Notes: generated from the sequence alone by a model not told the origin. A DNA stretch of 37,354 nt from Russula earlei (GCA_025769875.1 JAGFNK010000512.1:1-37354), one strand, 5' to 3'; shown: positions 1 through 10,553, numbered from the stretch's first letter. Program-made: numbers and translations.

Positions 1-1
1 T

Positions 2-1983
2 GTCCCTCCTACACCATCCCCTCCTGTTGAAGAACCTGTACCTCTTTGAAGGTCTCAGCGGTTGAGGAAAGTACATACCCGTCCTGGCAACGTCTATGGT
101 GAACGCAGACACCCCACAGAAGTAAAAAAAGATGTTCAGCGCACATGCACATGGAGAAAAATGACAGAAAACCAACCCGGTAGCTCCAGTGAGGATAGTA
201 TGTAAGGATCGGCCGCACCAGGCCCTTACCTTCCTGTTGTTCTTGATGATCAACCACTGCAATCCTCTAAGGATGAGGTAGAAGACATTCTACATCTTGC
301 AAGGGAAGGGGGAGTCAAATTTCTGAACTATCTGCTCGCCCAAGCAGTTCCACTAAGTTCAGAAGCACCTGATACTGTGAAGATACACGAATGGACCTTT
401 AGGGACATTCTGCGAATGCCAAGTGAACTCCAAAAGGAGTGGAAAGATGCTTGTCGCAAGGAGTTGGAATCCCTCTGCAGATGCAAAGTCTTTGAACTAG
501 TCGATCCTCCCAAGGATTGCAAAATAATTAAAAATAGATGGGTATTTGACCTTAAGTCTGATGGTCGTAAAAAAGCCAGACTAGTCGCCAAAGGCTTCTC
601 CCAAGTAGAAGGCATTGACTATGACAAAATATTCTCACCTGTGGTACAGTTTGAGACAGTCCGCCTGATGATTGCACTTGCAGCACTCAAAAACTGGCAC
701 ATTAGCAGACTAGACGTCAACAACTGCCTTTCTCTATGGTGAGCTTGATGAAGAGCTCTATATGGAGCAGCCTGAGGGCTTCAAAATAAAAGGCCAAGAG
801 CGTAAAGTCATGCGCCTTAAACGCGCAATATATGGAGCAGCCTGAGGGCTTCAAAATAAAAGGCCAAGAGCATAAAGTCATGCGCCTTAAACGCGCAATA
901 TATGGACTCAAGCAAGCGGCACTTGCATGGTGGAAAGCCCTTGACAAGTCCATGGCCTCGCTCGGCCTTATTTGCCTTATGTCTGACTCTGGGCTCATTG
1001 TTAGTAAAGACAAGAGCATCATAGCCATTGTCTATGTTGATGATGTGCTCTTCTTTGGAGCAGATAAAAAACAAATTAATGAAACAAAGGAGCGCTTTAT
1101 GAAGCTCTGGGAATGTCGAGATCTGGGCGATGCCCAAGAATTTCTACGCATGCGCATTCAATGCAAGTCTGGCCAGATACATCTGGACCAGACCGAATAT
1201 CTAAAGAAAGTGCTGCAGTGTTTTGACTTGCTTAATGCAAACCCTGCTCCTACTCCGCTACCAGAGGGCTATCACCCCTCTCCCAACACTTCCGCTGCTG
1301 ACCCAGCCTTGTAATCAAAATTCCCGCAAGTTATAGGATCACTCCTATACATAATGCTTGGAATGCATCCAGACATAGCCTTTGTGGTCACTAAGTTGTC
1401 GCAACATGCTGCCAATCCCTCATAGGATCATTTAAATCGTGCATTCTATATTTGCTGATACCTCTTAGGAACCACCAATTATGCTTTGGTCTACGATGGA
1501 CCATCTAATGGCAGCTTAATGGCATATGCCGACTCTGACTGGGCTTCTGATCCGACTAATCGGAAGTCCACTACAGGCTATATGGTGAACCTGGCTGGAG
1601 CAATATTTTCATGGAACTCACAAGCGCAGAAAACAGTTGTGCTCTCCTCCACAGAAGCCGAGTACATGTTGCTCTCTGACACGAGCAGACAGTTGGTTTG
1701 GATTAAATCCTTACTAACAGAACTTGGCATCAATCTTGCTCCTATTCCACTGTTTGGTGATAACCAAGGCTCAATATTCTTAGCCTCCAAGCCTGTGCAA
1801 GAAAAGTGCATCAAACACATTGACTTGCGCTATCACTTCATTCGTGAAGTCATTCAAAATAAACAGGTGGAGCTATTCTTTATTGAAGGGGCTAACAACC
1901 CAGCCGACATGTTCACCAAGAACCTTGGTCGCGTCAAGTTCCTCAAATTCAGGGAGCAACTAGGACTAACGTTCTACCCCTGA
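2..1983 (+). pseudogene. copia Pol remnant: integrase tail, reverse transcriptase, RNase H
   Basis: Reading in frame 2 from the left edge gives an integrase C-terminal linker (QRLRK, PGNVYGERRHPTEVKKDV), then the copia RT start ([45 protein letters not shown]), the RT active site YVDDVL near 1036-1053, and RNase H with KSTTGYMV, SSTEAEYM, KHIDLRYHF and NPADMFTK up to a stop at 1981-1983. Breaks seen: TGA at 47-49 and TAA at 203-205 in the linker, an extra base near 723, a 70-bp tandem duplication (761-900), TAG in the RLIGSLLY to NHLNRAFY stretch, and TGA at 1456-1458 where RYLLGT would be expected. The RNase H part (1486-1983) is open. Known family: LTR retrotransposon Pol, which copies RNA to cDNA in virus-like particles and integrates it. 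Here it is a relic. Confidence 0.88.
761..900 (+). repeat. 70-bp tandem duplication inside copia RT
   Basis: Positions 761-830 and 831-900 are two head-to-tail copies that differ at one base (802 G versus 872 A). The unit is not a multiple of three, so it shifts the reading frame of RT. The copies cover the segment encoding YMEQPEGFKIKGQ through LKRAIYG. Confidence 0.95.
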
Positions 1984-1996
1984 ATGTGGGAAAATG

Positions 1997-2004
1997 CTCA
2001 CAGC
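1997..2004. repeat. 8-bp target-site duplication, left (CTCACAGC)
   Basis: CTCACAGC abuts the left inverted repeat of the hAT element and is repeated exactly at 6024-6031. An 8-bp duplication is the hallmark of hAT integration. Confidence 0.95.
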
Positions 2005-2014
2005 TAAGGTGTGA
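2005..2014 (+). repeat. hAT1 left terminal inverted repeat
   Basis: TAAGGTGTGA, perfectly matched in inverse orientation at 6014-6023. The similarity resumes loosely inward (ACGGGTGAC against ACGGGTAAC). Confidence 0.95.
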
Positions 2015-2017
2015 CTC

Positions 2018-2135
2018 AGGTACGGGTGACACTGTGACAATTTGGTCATGGGTAGGCGTGGGTACGTGTACGGTTTTAAATTTGTCACACCTGTGCAACA
2101 CCGCACCCTTATCGGCTGGGTTTACGGGTATTGAA
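2018..2135 (+). promoter_or_regulatory. hAT1 left subterminal repeats (ACGGGT motif)
   Basis: Three ACGGG/TACGG motifs occur between the left inverted repeat and the transposase start (GTACGGGTG near 2020, GTACGTGTACGG near 2063, TTTACGGGT near 2121). Similar motifs, in both orientations, cluster at 5178-5290 and 6001-6013. In hAT elements such motifs are usually transposase binding sites; that role here is inferred. Confidence 0.6.
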
Positions 2136-2197
2136 AGCACTATTCAAGAGTCTCCTGCCACAGGGTGACAGCTTGCACAGGCTCGGGACCAGCCCAA

Positions 2198-5122
2198 ATG
2201 GAAGCGATTGTTGATCACAATCATGAGAAAACTGGTGAGCATGACTCAGACTCAGCCGCCACCTCCCTTTACGCAAAGACGGCACTTAGTGCCATGTTTG
2301 CAAAGTCGTATGACATGGGTCAGAAGGGTCGGTTCATCGAGATCTGGCTGGATCATATAAAGGTGAGCAAAGTATCTTCAACATCTCACTTGTTGCTCAT
2401 GCCTCACAATTTGGGGTCAAAGTCCTCAGCAAAGTCATCATGCTCTTCACGGCAGACTTCGGCGTTGACCTCTTCCTTTGCCAGTGCAGTCAAGTCGAGC
2501 ACCAAGGCACTCCAGCATGGAGTCAAACATAGCATTGCAAATGGCTCAAAGGCAATCACCCAGCCTCTCAAGTGTGCAAAGCATGTGGCATCCAATGCCA
2601 CCTCCACACCCGTTGAAAGTGAACAAGAAGTGGAGCAAGCACTGACGATGGATGATCATATGAGTATCAGCAGCAACGGTGCAACCGGCAATGCTATCGA
2701 GATTGAATCAGATAACAAGGAGCTTGAAAAAGACCTACGTATGTCGTTTCATTATCATTTTTTACCTCTTTTGCTTACTTGGACACTAGAAGATGCAAAG
2801 AAGTCATGGCGGTCCCCCATCTACACATTTTTCAAGCCCAACATCTCTATTCAAATTCACAAAAACCGTGTCTCCCACTTCTTCACCTGTTTGTCAAAAC
2901 ATTGCAAGACAGGCTCAAAAGGCGTTCGGCGCTATCAAGATAGGGGCGACAAATCTTCAACTGCAAATCTCAAGCACCACGCCATCCGATGCTTTGGCGA
3001 GGACACGGTGAATGCAGCTATGAAAGGCAAGGCTGCTAGTGAAAGCCGCACTGGCAACATATTTGCAGCATTTGCCCACCAAGGACAGCGGCCTGTCATG
3101 TACTCGCATCGAGCACACACGAACACAGAATTTCAGTAAGTAGTACTTATTATCAGCTAAATGCTCTATTCTAAACACATTGAACAGTGCGCACATTGCA
3201 AAATGGGTGGCAGAATGCAACTGTCCTCTGCAAATTGTCTCTGATCCCGAGCTCATTGATATTTTCAAGACCGGGCACCCCAACCATAAAGTTCCATGTC
3301 CAAACATGGTTCGACGTGATGTCAAGGCCGCATACATCAAGTGCCATGAATGGATAAGCAAACTACTGCGAGAACACCCAGGTCGCATTCACTTCGTGAC
3401 CGATTGTTGAACTTCAACCAACCACCGCGCGTTCGTTGCCTGGACTGTACACCTTGAGCATCAAGGTGCCATGCTAGCTTTCTTACTCGATATCATTGAG
3501 GTTCCGGAATCTCATACAGGTACAGCTTTGGCAAAGGCCTTTCAGAAGATGCTCAAAACGTTTGGACTCCAAGATCGTATTCTGGCCATAAATGCTGACA
3601 ATGGATCTGCGAACGACACGCAGACCAAAGCTCTCGCAACGATGGAGAACTCTTTTGATGGACAAAACCACATCTGCTGTTTCAATCACACTCTGCATCT
3701 CTCGGCCAAAGCCCTCCTCAGCCCATTCAACGCTGCATTAGCTGGCGTATCCAATAACAATGATGACGTTGGTGAAGATGGTGCACTCGATGAAGAAGAC
3801 GAGGATGAAGATGAAGATGAGGATGAGGACGAGGACGAAGATGAAGACAGATCGGATGTACCAGATGAGGATAATGATGATGATGGTATTGATGAACTTG
3901 AGAACCTAGACGAGGAGAAGAAGGAAGAGATCATGGAAACTACAGCTACTGTTTGTCAAATTGTAACAAAGGTATGTACTATCTTAGTTGTTCCCCGGGA
4001 CTCGGAGTAACCACTGATCTTGATTCAATAGCTTCATCGTCTGTCATTTGCTATCATTCACTCAACAACTATCACTCTCCCGAAGTGGCGCAAGTGTTGC
4101 AAGGAGCTCAGACTCAAGCCACGCCTCATGCCGTGTGACGTTGTGACACGCTGGAATTTGACATACTACATGCTTCATTTTGCAACGAAATATCATGAGG
4201 TTATTGATGCAATGACGGCCGACAAGGCCCTCAAGCTTCAGAAGTATGAGCTTGATGATGAAGAGTGGGTTATCATTGAAGATCTTGTCTTGGTACTATG
4301 GGTAAGTCATATTTTTACTTAATTGAATTAATTCCTAATATCTCCCCAAAGCAATTCAAGAACGCGACTATCTTCTTTTCACAAGACTCCACAGGAGTCA
4401 CTGCCATCATTCCCGCAATGGATCAGCTTACCAGCCATCTCAACCCAAAGACAGGGAAAGAGTTCCCAGCTGCTCTCGTTGAAGCCATGAAGCTTGCATG
4501 CAAGAAAATGAACCGTTACTACTCCCTCACTGATGACTCTATTGTGTACCGCATCACTATGGTTCTACACCCTGGCATGAAACTCAAATATTTTTGCAAC
4601 CAGAATTGGGAAGGTGAATGGATTGAGGTGGTGGAGGACCTTGTTTATGATGAATACACGAAGTATGAGAAGCCTACCACTGATGACCTGGACCGAGACT
4701 CGGCCCAAATGAAAGAAGCAAATGACAAAGGATATGCATCATTCAGTAATCTCTCTGTCACTACCCAACTCCGCCAGAACGAGGTCCAGGCCTACTTGAG
4801 CCTCCCTGTCGAAAATGTCAAAGATCCACTGAAGTGGTGGTACGACAACCGTTTCATATATCCAAGCCTTCATCGTATGGCTTTGGATTATCTCAGTATC
4901 CCTGCCACCTTGACAGCTGTTGAACGGGTTTTTTCACAAGGCCGTCACCTTCTCCTATTCACATGCAATAATCTCTTATCGGGTTCAATTCGAGCTTTTC
5001 TCTGCTTTGGTTCCTGGGCCTGTTGTGGTCTCCTTGTGTTTGATGATGTGTTGGCTGCAGTGTCGTCAAAAGAGAACATTTTGCTTGATGAGTTATACTA
5101 CATACTTCTTTTATTTTACTAG
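2198..5122 (+). pseudogene. hAT-family transposase (BED zinc finger, RNase H-like core, hATC), one nonsense codon
   Basis: The first ATG of the N-terminal reading frame is at 2198. Features in order: a Ser/Lys-rich N-terminus; a BED-like zinc finger (SPIYTFFK, VSHFFTCLSKHC, GVRRYQDRGDKSST, LKHHAIRCFG, about 2810-3000); the RNase H-like core (RIHFVTDC-stop-TSTNHRAFVAWTVH, INADNGSANDTQT, CCFNHTLHLSAKALLS); a long Asp/Glu run (about 3790-3940); TRWNLTYYML; and the hATC dimerisation region (YLSLPVENVKDPLKWW, LSIPATLTAVERVFSQGR, GSWACCGL). Likely introns: about 2737-2791, 3136-3187, 3972-4030 and 4301-4351. The only clear lesion is TGA at 3408-3410, where the family has Trp. Known role: cut-and-paste transposition of the flanking inverted repeats. 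Confidence 0.88.
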
Positions 5123-5177
5123 CTAGTGATACATACGTGAAACCTGCGGTTTTTTTCTTACATACCGCAGTTATTAT

Positions 5178-5290
5178 AGAACCCGTACCAGTAACAGTGA
5201 ACCCGAGCAATGTACAGTGAAACCGTACCCTTTATCTGTAAGGGTACGGTGTTCACGGGTACGGGTAGGGGTTCAGGAAAATTTACCCGG
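5178..5290 (+). promoter_or_regulatory. hAT1 right subterminal repeats
   Basis: A cluster of ACCCG/CGGGT motifs: GAACCCGTACC, GTGAACCCGAG, GAAACCGTACCC, GGGTACGG, TTCACGGGTACGGGT. It lies about 750 bp from the right end because a solo LTR has been inserted outward of it. The motif also recurs at 6005-6013 next to the right inverted repeat. Confidence 0.6.
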
Positions 5291-5997
5291 TGTAGCGCGT
5301 CCGGTGACGTGCGAGTGTGATCGTAAGGCTGACCGGTCCAAGCAGAAAGAGTAGAGGAGGGGGGGAGAGGAGGAACAAGTGGTCGCGCGCAGTCGTTCTG
5401 GTTCAGGCAGAGGTGGACAGATGAGGGGGAAAAGATTCTGATTCCACTCGACTTCCTTTTCTTTACTACAAGGTAGCTAGGTGTTTTATATACAAGAAGG
5501 GGAGTAGTAAGAGGGGGCATGTAATGAAAGGAAATGAGATGATGAAAGGAAGTAGAGTCTTGAAAGGCAATCGAGACCGGGCGAGGCGGTCTAGGTGATC
5601 GTGAAAGGCTCGACGCGGAAACGCATTGCGTGTGCCGGAGCATGGGGTGCGTGCGCGTATGGCGATGGGTGGGCGATGCGGTCGTCCGGGTCTTGACGTC
5701 GGGTGTGAGGTGGTAGGCGTGCTCGTGAGGTCGGTGCGTGGTCGGTGGCAAGGGCTGCAATGCGGTCGGTGGCGGACAGCCTGGCACGCAATCGTGTCTT
5801 GTGAGCGTTTGGCATACGCGTGGTTGGTAGAAAGGGCTTGAAGTTGGGCACAAGAGAGGTCGCGGGTGCGTGCGTGTGTGTGTGCAGCTGTTGGCAAGGG
5901 ATGAAAGCGAGCTGAGGCAAGGGAGAGGATAGGCGTCACGTCGTGTCGCGTCGCGTTTCCGCACGTGATTTCGTGGCCAGCCATAATCCTCCTTACA
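5291..5997 (-). repeat. solo LTR, family J (J1), nested in hAT1
   Basis: Reverse-strand sequence begins TGTAAGGAGGATTATGG and ends GCTACA. It is homologous along its length to 9690-10231, so it is a repeat, not part of the transposon. On the minus strand it carries a TATA-like GTATATAAAA (about 5485-5495), as an LTR promoter would. The 4-bp CCGG flanks it on both sides (5287-5290, 5998-6001). It is CpG-rich; its partner J2 is CpG-poor. The long antisense reading frames here (up to 268 codons) are low-complexity and I do not regard them as genes. Confidence 0.7.
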
Positions 5998-6013
5998 CCG
6001 GGGGTTACCCGTT

Positions 6014-6023
6014 TCACACCTTA
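6014..6023 (-). repeat. hAT1 right terminal inverted repeat
   Basis: TCACACCTTA, exact reverse complement of 2005-2014. Confidence 0.95.
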
Positions 6024-6031
6024 CTCACAGC
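6024..6031. repeat. 8-bp target-site duplication, right (CTCACAGC)
   Basis: Exact copy of 1997-2004. Confidence 0.95.
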
Positions 6032-6050
6032 ATCTACCGATGCACTTAGC

Positions 6051-6059
6051 AAGGGGGAG
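6051..6059 (+). promoter_or_regulatory. copia polypurine tract
   Basis: AAGGGGGAG lies directly before the TGTTG start of the 3' LTR. It primes plus-strand cDNA synthesis in LTR retrotransposons. Confidence 0.85.
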
Positions 6060-6444
6060 TGTTGAACCAGAACCCGAACGAATCAAAGAAGGCGAAGACC
6101 TTCATACAAGGTTCAAGATCCACTGATGGATGTTACGTGTTAGACAGAACTTTAGTATATGCGCTTATGGCAATAGGGTTATGCATATTATGCTATCTAT
6201 CACAAGATGTAGCCTTATGCTGCATCTAGAATGTTTCCACATCACACGTCACTGAGTGTGTGATATAGTGGACACCTGTACTCACCTCTTTTGGACTTAG
6301 GAATAGCCCTGGGTCATAGAGGTATAAATACCATGCATGTAGACAAGTATACACATCGCTCTACACCCCAATATCACTTGAGCATTAGCACAACCTCTAA
6401 GGTGGGTTGCTTGGCCTCTTAGCTGTGCTCTATGCTGCGCAACA
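6060..6444 (+). repeat. copia 3' LTR
   Basis: It starts TGTTGAACC right after the PPT. A TATAAATA box lies at 6323-6330 and the sequence can end at GCGCAACA (6444), giving about 385 bp. The start is firm; the end is inferred from the TG...CA rule, since the partner LTR and target duplication are outside the window. Confidence 0.7.
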
Positions 6445-7891
6445 GAAGCTATGAAATGCCTAACTGCTGCCAGTGCTGTTGCTGCAGTGGTCATTGTTGG
6501 CCAACAATGTGTGATCAAGCCATCCAGGAAAGCAAAAGCTGTGGCAGGTATAGATTCTGGGGAGGACAACCAAACATCCAATCCTGGCAGGAAGCACAAA
6601 ACATTGGCTGCCACTAAATCACAAACCTCCAAGTCAGCACCCAAGCCAAAAGCACCTGCAACCTCAAAGTTAGTGCCCAAGTCAAATGCACATACAAAGA
6701 AGCAAGAAAAAAAAGCAATTGTTGACAGTGATGATGAGGCAAATGGTGATGAGGAAGAGGGTGATGAAGAGGGTGAAGATCAAGTTGACAACAATGAGCA
6801 TCGGTGAGAAAACAGAGGATCAGATCACCCGGTAAGTCCATAGCTCCCATGGGAAAGATCAACACACTGCAGACATTCGAACCATGTTTACTGCTGAGGC
6901 ACAAACAATGTCAGATAACACAATCAGGAAATGTCATGAACCATTCTCTGGAGAGGGCCCTTGAAGGACCCTTCCTTATTGGAGGAAACCTAGCCTCCAT
7001 GATGGCACCCTGTTCACATAAGCAAAAGGGGTGAGTAGAGGTGTCCACAATATCACGCGCACATTGTCGCATGATTGATTCTAGGCACAATTGACATACA
7101 GCAAGCCCTACTTAGTGGCAACCCTTCTAGCACTATAAGACAGTATTACAGGCTTCCTAATGACCCTTTTGGATGACTCAAAGTGCTCTACAATAGGCAC
7201 TAACAAAGATACTATAGGCCCTATAATGCGTTATTAGACAAACTCTAATAACCTTAGAATGAACTATAAGGCAATACTAAGGACCTTAATAGAAGTATTA
7301 GGGCTGACTCTAAGGACCCTAATAGAACGATATAAGGGGCCTTATAGGCAACACTATTCCACTGACAAATACCCCAAGTCCCCAAAGGACCGGCCCTAAA
7401 CTAACTAACAGTAAATGAATCAGGGGTTTTTGCACATGCACTGAGTAGTGAACATGTGGACTCTAAAGGCCCTTACTCATCATTAGGGGCCTCCTTACTC
7501 AGCAGCTTACTGAGCATGACTGAGCATGCTCACTAGGCATACCCCGACTTCTTACTCATCCATCCATTGTGCTTGATAACAAGGTTATGACTTGTTCCCT
7601 ATTTAGCAGTTCCTTTGTAGTATATAAGCACTCAATAAAGTAGCAGACAGTCTTCAGACTGTCCATTTGATTTGTGGAACTCCACTACCAAGGGTACTCC
7701 TTTGTGACTGCCCTATCTAGTACACTCTGGCTCTCTCCTTTTGTGATCACCTCTTGCAGCCAGTACCAGTCCCTCTCTGGTACTTGCTACTCGTTTGGAC
7801 TATACTCCTCACCAACTTCATCTTAGAACTCAGTCAACTTGTCTCCAAGCTTTCACCTTGCTCTTGAACTGGATTGTTCAACAGTGAGTCT

Positions 7892-8525
7892 TGTTATATT
7901 TTACCCCCTTGTCGGTTTGCTCATAATCCCTCCCCATTATTATTCCTCTTGCTATCTCTGTTCCCGTGGCTACCGTTTCATCCCTTGATAGTGATCCCTT
8001 ATTGTGTTTCACTTATTGTGTTTCACTTATTGTGTTTCACTTATTGTGTTTCACTTATTGTGTTTCATCTATTGTTGAGCTACTTTTGCTGTTGGTCTAC
8101 CTTTACTTATTGTTCTGCTTATGGTACTGTACAGCCTCGCTACATACAGTATTTAAGCGCCTGTAGAAGCTGGGGAATGCCCCAAGCTTAGCTTTGTCCC
8201 ATTCCCTGTCGCATCCCTTTGCTCTGTACTGTCTCTCAATCACAACTTGTGTTGTGCTGGCTTATACTCTGCTTGACTTGAGCTCGTCACAAGGAACCTT
8301 CGTGTTCCTCTTCCTCCTCTGCTTCTCCATCATCGTCCTCCTCTTCTGTGAAACCAGAAGATCAACTCTGTCTGTGGATTAGGTCATCCTTGACTTAGTC
8401 TTGAGACGCTAAACCTTTGATCCGGTCCCCTTGAGCCGGCCCCACTGCACCCTTGAACCAAGTCACAGGGACCTGGCCCCCATTGAACCTTGAGCTAACG
8501 CTCTTACGGCCGTGACGCCGTAACA
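7892..8525 (+). repeat. solo LTR of the 18137-25899 chromovirus family
   Basis: It starts TGTTATATTTTACCCCCTTG and ends GCCGTAACA, and aligns along its length with the 585-bp LTR at 18137. It has the same TATTTAAGCGCCTG core and AAGCTTAGCTT transcript start (about 8187-8197). Perfect 5-bp duplications AGTCT flank it (7887-7891, 8526-8530). It is longer than the young LTR, partly through a minisatellite (8002-8071). A solo LTR arises when the two LTRs of an element recombine. Confidence 0.92.
8002..8071 (+). repeat. 14-bp minisatellite, five units
   Basis: TTGTGTTTCACTTA is repeated head to tail about five times, starting at 8002, 8016, 8030, 8044 and 8058 (the last unit varies). The young LTR of this family has about two such units in the same place, so the array expanded in this copy. 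Confidence 0.9.
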
Positions 8526-9689
8526 AGTCTTGACACCTGGCTAATCCCAAAATTCAAGTTCCAAGTTCAAGTTTCAAGAAATCGCAGTTGCTGAATGGGA
8601 CCTAAGGAAGCATATTAGTTGGTATGTATTTCATTTACCATCCACCACCATCTGATGCCTGATTCTATTCTCAAGAGGAACTGGGGAACCCATGGTGATA
8701 CATACAAAACAAAATGTACTGAGCAAGGTATCACAATGTTTCCTGGTGTTGAACTGTTGGACGCCCCAGTTGAAGATATCCAGCTCCAAAATGGTAATAT
8801 TGGCATGTTTATGCAGGTTCTGAGTCAGGCAAAACTGGTGAAGTGGACAAAGGAAGGGCTTCTTGAGCACATTGTTGAGCTTGTAGTGGTTTAAGACAAG
8901 GTATAATTTTGCAGTTATTCTCCAACTGACTTACTTCTGATCTTCTCAGGTCTTTACCATCGCCAAGAAGGTCCCTTTCCAAAGAAATCCCAGATACCAG
9001 CGCCCACAAACCTCAGAGTCCAATATTCCACACCACACCAAGTTATGGGAGGAGATCATGTGCAAAGCTGAGGACGTGAAAGATCTCATAGCAGAAGAAT
9101 TCAAGGTACAACATCCAAACTACAACTCATCTGTATGCAACTTATTTCCTGGTTAGGATATTCTGGGCCAGATTTCAATCACATTTGATGCATGGATGTC
9201 AGATGCATCTGACCCATTACAGCTCACTACATCCATTTGGATGCTGATCAGCCCAATGAGTGGGAACTCCAATCAAATGTCTTGGGCTATACAGAGATCA
9301 AGGGAAATTACAGTGGTGCAAATACTGCTGCGGTAATCCTTTGTGTAATTGATCGGTATGGTATATGTGACAAGGTGGGCCAATGTCAGCTTCCACTGAT
9401 ACTAACTTATGATGCATATAGCTTGGATGGGGGACATCAGACAATGCAACAACCAATGACTGCACCATGCGAGTCTTACAGCATGTTCTAGATAGTCCTT
9501 CAGGTAGGAGGTGGATTGCTTCCCAGCGCCATGGCTGGTAGGCTCTACTTTACTTCAAGTTCTAATTGACAGTGATTGACAACTTCTCAGTTGTATGGAA
9601 CATACCCTGAGCCTGGGGTCCAAGGCCTTTATCGAAGCCATTTGTCCAATGTGATCACAATACAAGAAGTTAAAGAAACCAAGACCCAC

Positions 9690-10231
9690 TGTAAGGAAGA
9701 TTATGGCTGGCCTCAAAATCACATGCAAAAATGCGACGCGACACTGACATGAGACTGACACCTCAGCTCCCTTTCATCCCTTGCCACCTCCCTCTCGTTC
9801 CAGGCCATCCACCGACCGCACACCACAAGCAACCTCACATGCAACATCAAGACCTCAATCGCATTGCCCAGCCCTCACCACCGACCACATGTGCATGCCA
9901 TGCCTCCGCACACTAGACACATTCGCATCCCAAGTCTTTCATCATGGCCTCAACTGCCTCACCCAGCCTCGATTCTCTTTCATGACCTTCTCTCTCCTTC
10001 ATGGCTTTCATCTGTAGTACCTCCTTTCTTGTATATAAACATGCTAGCTACTCTGTAGTAGAGACAGTAGAGAATAAGACCCCTCCTTGCAACCCTCTTC
10101 TCTCTGCCTGCAAAAAACAAGAAGCATCACCAGTCACATGGACCACTTGCTCTACTCTCTCCCCCTCTCCTCTCTCTTTCCTTGGACTGGTCAGCCTTAT
10201 GATCTCACACGGCATCCCTGGACTCGCTACA
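9690..10231 (+). repeat. solo LTR, family J (J2), nested in hAT2
   Basis: It starts TGTAAGGAAGATTATGG and ends CTCGCTACA, and is homologous to J1 in reverse orientation. A TATATAAA box lies at 10032-10039 and an AATAAG motif follows. The direct repeat CACTG (9687-9691, 10230-10234) overlaps its ends. Removing the insert restores an open hAT2 frame, KLKKPRPTVGDIGL, so it was a clean insertion. Compared with J1 most CpG sites have become TpG or CpA. Confidence 0.75.
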
Positions 10232-10553
10232 CTGTGGGAGATATTGGGTTAGATGACAAAGGTGACAAGGATGGAGATGATGACAAGGATGATGACAAGT
10301 TGGAGTGGCTTGCAAGTCTGGCATGCAATACACCAATTGACAATGACATGGTTGATGACAACATGGAGTTTGATCCAAGTGATCTTCTTGGTGAAGTTCT
10401 TGCTCTTATCAATCAGGTTCATTTATTATTATTATTATTATTAATATTGTGTGCTGAGCTTGGTATGCAGATACACACTTCTCCACAAGCAAAGGTATTC
10501 TTTGTGACCATGTGCCAAGAAGAAGGTTTGAAGCCTCTTGAATTGATCAAATG

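Larger units (their letters stand above)
2005..6023 (+). mobile_element. hAT DNA transposon (hAT1), 4,019 bp, ends complete
   Basis: The element starts TAAGGTGTGA (2005-2014) and ends with its exact reverse complement TCACACCTTA (6014-6023). Perfect 8-bp duplications flank it (1997-2004, 6024-6031). Inside are a multi-exon transposase gene (2198-5122), clusters of ACGGGT-like subterminal repeats near both ends, and a nested solo LTR (5291-5997); without the LTR the transposon would be about 3.3 kb, a usual hAT size. Perfect ends and one recognisable nonsense codon point to fairly recent movement. Non-coding stretches: 2015-2197 and 5123-5290 hold subterminal repeats. Confidence 0.95.
1..6444 (+). 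mobile_element. Ty1/copia retrotransposon, 3' part, split by a hAT transposon
   Basis: The 3' half of a copia element runs from the window edge through integrase tail, reverse transcriptase and RNase H (2-1983), a short 3' untranslated stretch, a polypurine tract (6051-6059) and a 3' LTR (6060 to about 6444). A 4-kb hAT transposon (2005-6023) sits in the 3' untranslated stretch. Removing it and one copy of the 8-bp duplication brings the pol stop about 80 bp from the PPT, as expected for copia. The 5' LTR, gag and most of integrase lie outside the window. The element cannot move by itself because pol has several stops and frame breaks. Confidence 0.85.
6932..8535 (+). repeat. LTR of family D (D1), with a solo LTR nested in it
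   Basis: It begins TGTCATGAACC and ends GTCTTGACA. These boundaries are fixed by the complete copy D3 (14274-15152). A TATA box (TATATAA, 7621-7627) and CAATAAA follow a repeat-rich U3 full of TTAGTATT-like and CTTACTC motifs. A solo LTR (7892-8525) interrupts its 3' end. It cuts the hAT2 gene, but I see no matching target duplication (GGAAA against CCTGG), so one side may have been lost or rearranged. Confidence 0.75.
6451..10553 (+). pseudogene. second hAT transposase (hAT2), broken by nested LTRs
   Basis: The pieces that remain when the nested repeats are removed read as one hAT transposase. 6451-6931: Lys/Pro-rich start, acidic run (VDSDDEANGDEEEGDEE), then IRTMFTAEAQTMSDNT. 8536-9689: WDLRKHISW, NWGTHGDTYKTKCTEQGI, ISITFDAWMSDASDP, AHYIHLDADQPNEWELQ, NYSGANTAAVILCVI, TSDNATTNDC, and GSKAFIEAICP. 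10232-10553: PTVGDIGLDD, LLGEVLALINQ and, after an intron (about 10415-10470, with a TTA microsatellite), SPQAKVFFVTMCQEEGLKPLELIKC. The C-terminal hATC part is missing. A frame break near 9215 and a TGA after CPM (about 9650) confirm decay. It is a different hAT lineage from hAT1. Known family function: transposition; here a relic. Confidence 0.75.

Noticed and set aside
3686..3934. Serine-rich antisense frame
   Set aside because: It is the complement of the Asp/Glu codon run in the hAT1 transposase.
5158..5964. 268-codon minus-strand open frame
   Set aside because: It lies in the J1 LTR, is His/Thr/Pro/Arg low-complexity, overlaps other long frames and has no domain. The CpG-rich, stop-poor composition explains it.
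8002..8071. CRISPR-like array
   Set aside because: The units are 14 bp, without spacers, inside an LTR of a eukaryotic genome; it is a minisatellite.
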